In this document: positions 59,403-64,000 of the stretch, one piece after another
How positions within the stretch are numbered: position 1 is the first letter of the stretch
How the letters are laid out: each line of letters begins with the position of its first letter
Assembly (NCBI GenBank): GCA_005784505.1
Contig: VCAZ01000025.1
Coordinates: 6,389,682 to 6,453,681, forward strand
Source of the DNA: Bagarius yarrelli
Lineage: Eukaryota; Chordata; Actinopteri; Siluriformes; Sisoridae
Direction of reading: 5' to 3'
Length of the DNA stretch: 64,000 nucleotides
The notes under the pieces: generated by a model
Told to the model about the DNA's origin: nothing
Seen by the model: only the letters and a program-made list of their open reading frames with translations
Databases searched by the model: none
Position numbers and translations under genes: made by a program

Positions 59403-62400
59403 TCATTTTACTATTATTAGTGATCTCACAAATAAAAATACTCACTCGAGCCCCGGGCTATAGATGAGAAGGGTGGCGAGCAGGCAATCGTTCCATCGAG
59501 GGACAGGATATTAATAATTGACGACTGCAACTGACTCAGAACCAATACCAGCTAAATGCACAAGCACACAACACACACATTACTCAAATATTTCATTATA
59601 AAAAAGTATCACAAAATCTTAATACTATTGTAATACTAGTATAATAACCAACCAGCGGCGGGTAGCAAAGCATTATATTGGCGTCTGGGGAAGTCTGATG
59701 GTGATTCTGTAACTATGGACACTTTAATCTTACTCTCACTATAAAATCTCACACATTCACTTGTTTTTTTCTCTTTTTTTATCGTGCATTTTATGTAGTT
59801 GTGATTGTTCCACTATCCCCTAGGACACAAGGTCGGTCTGCCTCAAGACTTTTCTCTGTTCTGGCACCGAGATGGTGGAATGAACTTCCCATCAATGTCA
59901 GAACAGCACCCACAGTGAAAACCCACCTCTTTCTTAAATACCTTGTTGTTACACTGATTTGTGAACTATTGTACCAGTATTGAGCTGTTCGATAATGTGA
60001 CTGAAAATACTTTCTGTAAATGTAAATGTAAATGTCAGTATTATTCAGGATTTTCCCCTCATTTAATCAGATCCAGAGTAAATTAAATGATCATTCCAGA
60101 CTTTATTACTCTCCTACTCAAGTTTACTCACTTTGAACATTCATACTTTCACTGACACTTGAGTTATTTTTTCTATAAGTAGTTACACTTGGTCTTAAGT
60201 GAAATGTTTACCAACCAACCAACCAACCAACCAACCAACCCCATATCTCATGTTTAAGTATAGCACATAAATATTTTTACAACTTTACAAAGAAAATAAG
60301 AGTAAATGAGGCATCACTACAGGGGCAGTTATATTATCTGATTAAAACTGATAATGTTCTGTACTTATCACAGTAAACTCTCTGTTATTTAAGACCCCAG
60401 TGATAACATCACTACTGCAAACATACTGATAGATAAAGCATTTGGCAGACATCCTTATACAGAGAGACTTACATTTATCTCTTTTATACAATTGAGCAAT
60501 AAGGGGTTAAATGCCTTGCTCAGGGGCAGTGGTAACTTGGTGGTGCTGGATATTGAACAACTTACCTGATACATGGCATACTTGGGGATGATCTTGATGC
60601 TGCGCAGTGTGTTCCGTATGTGCATGAACATGATGCCTACTGGCCACAAGGAGATAATAGTCAGAACGCCTATGAATGGGTTTATCCAGATAGCAGCTCC
60701 TGTTATCTCCAGCTGTGTCCAGGGACAGACAAATAAACATACATAAATAAATAAATAAATAAATAACGCGTACTTTAGGTTCTAGAGTTTTTGTTAAAGT
60801 TCAAAACATTAGAGTAAGAAATCAATGGGAAAAAGGCTACTATGAAAAGTTCCTTTTTTTTTTTTATCGCAAAAATCCTCCTCAACAAACGATGTGGATT
60901 GGTAAAAATTGCAAAATAAAAACAGCAGATAGGAGAATTATACCAAGTAACTATTTTATTCGCCTTCCGAGATGCATTTTAGTTCAACACATTTGTAAAA
61001 GTAATTATTTGAGTTGCAGTACAGCCCTCACGTCAGCTCAAATCAGTTTGGGTCGTCTATGCAGGGGCGCTACTAGCAATTTTCAGGAAGTGGTAGTGCA
61101 GTGTTTAAGGTGTTGGACTGCTAATTGGAATATCAGGGTTAGATCCCCAGCACCACCAATTCAACACTGCTGGGCCCCTGAGCAAGGCCCTTAACAAATT
61201 TAGTAAATGTAAATGTAAATTATGGGCCCTATGAAAGAATATAAGGTTGGGCCCTCCCACTACATCTATTCTGCACCAAACATGTTATTACATTACTTCT
61301 GGTACTGTTACTACTAATACAACAGATCTCCGGAGGCCTCCAAAGTACACCCCCCCCCCCCCCCCAGCACCCACATGAGACCTTTGCTTCTTTGAACTGT
61401 GAGTATTTTTCTTGCATTTGGTAGCATTTAGCAGATGTTCTTATCCAGAGCAACTTTAAAACAACTAAGCAATTGGGGGTTAAGGGCCTTGCTCAGGGGC
61501 CCCAACAGGTGCAACTTGGTGGTCTTGGAACCTGAACCCCAATCTTCCACTGTGCTACCACTTCCCCCTGTTGGATAATGTTGTGTGATAATGACTCTAA
61601 AGCTCAAATCAGGACTCTAACATGTTAAAAAGTAATGGATTTAATGAATTTACATACATCGCTAAGATCGAAAATTCCATTGGTCCATAAAACAACAGAG
61701 AACACGGAGAGGAGCGGCTTCATAATGGCGTATTGCAGCGATCCGAGCTTTAGCAGGAACAGCATGCGCCTAAACGCAAATAAATACGGTTAGTGTTTCA
61801 GAAATAAGTACAGACTCCTATTTACATTTAACAATAAACATATTTTTTTTTAAAAATGGTAAAAGACATTCTGGCCAAAATATTTGAAATATATATGAAA
61901 ATACCTGTATTGTGGTATTTGTTAATGCCTTAAGAAAATATATATTAGAGGTGAAACCGAAACATACTTCACAGCCAAGCAAACACATTTACATTTATGG
62001 TATTTGGCAGACCAAAGTGACTTACATTTATCTCTTTTTATACAACTAAGCAATTGGGGGTTAGGGGCCCTGCTCTGGGGGCAAATAGTGGCAAATTGGT
62101 GGTGCTGGGAATCGAATTCCGATCTTTCAGATATCAGTCCAACACCTTAACCACTGGGTTATTTTATTATATGGATCTTTTTGTAAACACCACAGGATTC
62201 CAGAATTTACCTTGTGATTGGCACACGGGGAAGACAGGGGCAACAACAGCAACACGGTCCGGTGCTGATCCTAAACGTCTTCTTCGACGAGTAACTGAGA
62301 AAGGCATCGTCACCACCGCATTCCTCCAGCATGAGGATTAGAACTTTGTAGATCACGACTGCAAAATACCTACACACAAAAAACCCCACACATCATTACA

Positions 62401-63320
62401 CCTACTGCGATAGTTATAGTCACACCTCATAATGACCCGCTATAGACGTCCTCCAGGTCAGTGACCTCATATCTTGGGATTTTTACAATGAGTGTCTTAC
62501 GAGTTGGAGGTCATATCTGTGAACATGGTGCTTCTCGGGATCCACATTCCAAGACATGACATAGTAGCAATGACCTGCAAAAGACACCGCCAGACACGAT
62601 ATGTCATGCTGTATCACACCGATACACAATTTACAAATAAATCAGGATTAAGTCATTAACAAACAGACTTACCGGTGCAGCACCGCTGACCCAAATGATG
62701 GTGGTTTTCTTTGGGTAGGATACGTTTTTGTAGACATACACACACTCTTCCAAATACAACAACAGAGACACAGTAGCCATGAAGGTCAGGATGGTGTATA
62801 GGACGATCCCGAAGACGTCCAGCTCTGTATAACAAATTAATAATGAATTATGTATTTATGTTATAAAATAAATAAATAAATAAATAAAATGATCAACTTC
62901 TATTTCAGAAATATTTGGACAGCAATCGATGTGACGCTTTCAGGTAAATAAAATTTTAAAAAAGTAAACAATTATAAAAGCATTTGTAAAAAAACGAATA
63001 ATAAATTAAGGACAATAAATACGCCGAATATGTATGAAAACCCAAATTTAATTAGTTTATTTTGAATTAGTTTTTATTTTAAATGTCTTTATTCTCTTCA
63101 GTTTGAGCCAAATTGTGCATTAATATTTATATACATAGACTACGTGTATGCAAAGCATTGTTTGTAATGTCTATCATTAATTGATTTAATTTGTTGGAAT
63201 TAAATAAAATAACATTTTATAAAAAAAATAAAAATAAAAATACTTACCATTAATAACATCCACAGCATTCGGTGGCTCAGCTAAACATCTGGGATCGATT
63301 GTTCTATTCCGATCATCCAT
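58734..63320 (-). CDS. slc51a: Organic solute transporter subunit alpha
   Basis: OST-alpha works with OST-beta (SLC51B) as a basolateral facilitated exporter of bile acids and conjugated steroids in intestine, kidney and liver. Eight coding exons, minus strand: 63248-63320, 62673-62824, 62501-62574, 62211-62369, 61658-61769, 60566-60712, 59446-59551, 58734-58906; 331 residues in frame (human about 340). Several hydrophobic segments fit the seven-pass fold (for example VLYTILTFMATVSLLLYL). The hallmark cysteine cluster GPCCCCCPCLPR is in exon 4, and IACSPPFSS and MLYRR near the C terminus also match the family. The ATG at 63320 has A at -3 and G at +4. The introns carry four SINEs and a LINE remnant. 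No slc51b is in the window. Confidence 0.94.
59195..59402. repeat. (ATT)n-rich microsatellites
   Basis: Two ATT-repeat runs (about 59200-59235 and 59352-59402) with AATAA-type repeats between them, in slc51a intron 7 just 45 bp from exon 7. Confidence 0.9.
59795..60035 (+). mobile_element. LINE C-terminal coding remnant with 3' UTR
   Basis: An open stretch reads RLFSVLAPRWWNELPINVRT then APTVKTHLF, the typical end of fish CR1/L2-type reverse-transcriptase proteins (F-S-V-x-A-P-x-x-W-N-x-L-P). It is followed by a 3' UTR shared with 41675-41795 and a TAAATG repeat tail. It is antisense in slc51a intron 6 and has lost everything upstream. Confidence 0.75.
60432..60556 (-). mobile_element. SINE copy 13, abutting the slc51a exon 6 donor
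   Basis: Minus orientation; lacks the head. Its upstream end (gttcaatatccagcacca on the minus strand) starts about nine bases after the exon 6 donor at 60565. Confidence 0.8.
61085..61222 (+). mobile_element. SINE copy 14 (slc51a intron 5)
   Basis: Head 'gcagtgtttaaggtgttgga', body 'tgggcccctgagcaaggccc', then a deletion and the TAAATG tail. Confidence 0.85.
61417..61570 (-). mobile_element. SINE copy 15 (slc51a intron 5)
   Basis: Inverted relative to copy 14 and about 195 bp from it; 'ttggtagcatttagcagatg' tail, 'gccttgctcaggggccccaa' body. Confidence 0.85.
61984..62160 (-). mobile_element. SINE copy 16 (slc51a intron 4)
   Basis: Nearly complete: 'catttacatttatggtattt', 'ggtggtgctgggaatcgaat', 'ccaacaccttaaccactggg'. 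It ends 51 bp from exon 4. Confidence 0.85.
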
Positions 63321-64000
63321 AATGAATATTTAGAAATGTTTTTTTTGTTTGTTTTGTTTTTTTTTTTTTATCCTCGAGAAGTCGAGCTTCTACTAACTGA
63401 GATCTTCTTCAACTGAGGATAAACACGTGCACTTGGGGTAAAAAGCTCTCCGCACTCGTTTTTTTTTTATTGGCCAAATAAAATCCCATGAAGCTCCTCC
63501 TTATCAGGTACCCGGTGTCACCGCATGGCCTAAAAAACCTGAGAGTCTGTGTATGTGTGATGAAGAGTGTGTGATGTTATAATGGTATCTTCCATTTAGT
63601 TACACTACAAGCTTAAGTCTCCTGGTTAATATGTCGGGGCAGGTGAATCATCACATACTGTAGTTAAAGAAATGAACTTTGGAAAGGGAAACTGTTGAAA
63701 ATCCACCTGCTATAAAGGCTCCGTATCATAAAGACATTGATAGTTGCTTTAATTGCTACCAGTACGTAGTAAACAGATGGTGAAATGGTGTTTCTCCTTG
63801 ATGGTTTGGGAAAAAAAACAAGGTTTGTTTCAAGGAAAACACCAGACCGTGTTAGTGTTTCATCGTTTCCCCTTGACCGCCACAGACTTTTGTTTCTTTT
63901 AGCTCTACAAACATTAACCGCCTGTAGGAGGACATTTTTATGAACACTGAACAACATTTTCTGGTCATTTGACTGTAACAAATCATAAAAAAATGATTTT
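63321..64000. other. Upstream region of slc51a
   Basis: Contains the slc51a 5' UTR and presumably its promoter. I see an ACAAACATT-like and several poly-T stretches but no site I would name. The minus-strand frame at 63664-63981 has no supporting homology or splice context. Confidence 0.5.

Noticed and set aside
59801..59983. Possible exon encoding SVLAPRWWNELP
   Set aside because: It is the C-terminal end of a LINE reverse transcriptase, antisense in an slc51a intron, not a host exon.

Overview
This is nuclear DNA of a ray-finned fish. All multi-exon genes have vertebrate GT-AG introns, the intergenic DNA is AT-rich and full of long dinucleotide and tetranucleotide microsatellites, and there are about sixteen copies of a tRNA-derived SINE with the V-SINE-type 3' tail seen in teleosts. 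An ostariophysan, perhaps a catfish, is my guess from the repeat types only; I cannot fix the species.

Layout, left to right. (1) ~1.9-11.7 kb, + strand: apbb3 (Fe65-like adaptor: WW plus two PTB domains), its 5' end outside the window or not found, with a 6-nt microexon and probably a 20-23-nt one. (2) ~14.2-14.7 kb, - strand: two identical tRNA-Cys(GCA) genes in a duplicated segment that also carries a decayed copy of the pomp first exon. (3) 15.0-17.5 kb, + strand: pomp (proteasome maturation protein), six exons. (4) 17.95-21.4 kb, - strand: ccdc82-like gene, seven coding exons, tail-to-tail with pomp. (5) 22.8-24.6 kb, - strand: an intact, intronless spag16/PF20 gene with a near-perfect RFX X-box 59 bp upstream of its ATG. 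(6) 26.9-30.6 kb, + strand: an aristaless-related homeobox gene (arx type), shorter than ARX and without polyalanine tracts. (7) 30.7-50.1 kb: a 19.5-kb stretch with no coding exon that I can see, holding SINEs, DNA-transposon remnants, microsatellites, a duplicated ~110-bp noncoding block, and unique DNA that may be regulatory. (8) 50.2-54.5 kb, + strand: pcyt1b-type CTP:phosphocholine cytidylyltransferase, eight exons, with a GC-AG first intron containing a 30-bp minisatellite in which nearly every unit carries a CAGCTG E-box. (9) 57.06-58.17 kb: a 1.1-kb GGAT tetranucleotide array. (10) 58.7-63.3 kb, - strand: slc51a (organic solute transporter alpha), eight exons.

The genes are unrelated in function and each is transcribed on its own. 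The most interesting arrangement is arx - pcyt1b - slc51a in one block: in human, ARX and PCYT1B are close on the X while SLC51A sits beside PCYT1A on chromosome 3, so this locus joins pieces of two human paralogous regions. Nothing here looks like an unknown protein system. The points most worth checking are that merged linkage, the intronless spag16 with a ciliary promoter motif, the tRNA/pomp-promoter duplication and the intronic E-box array. Exon coordinates were placed by hand from splice motifs; for each complete gene the joined exon lengths stay in frame to the stop codon.
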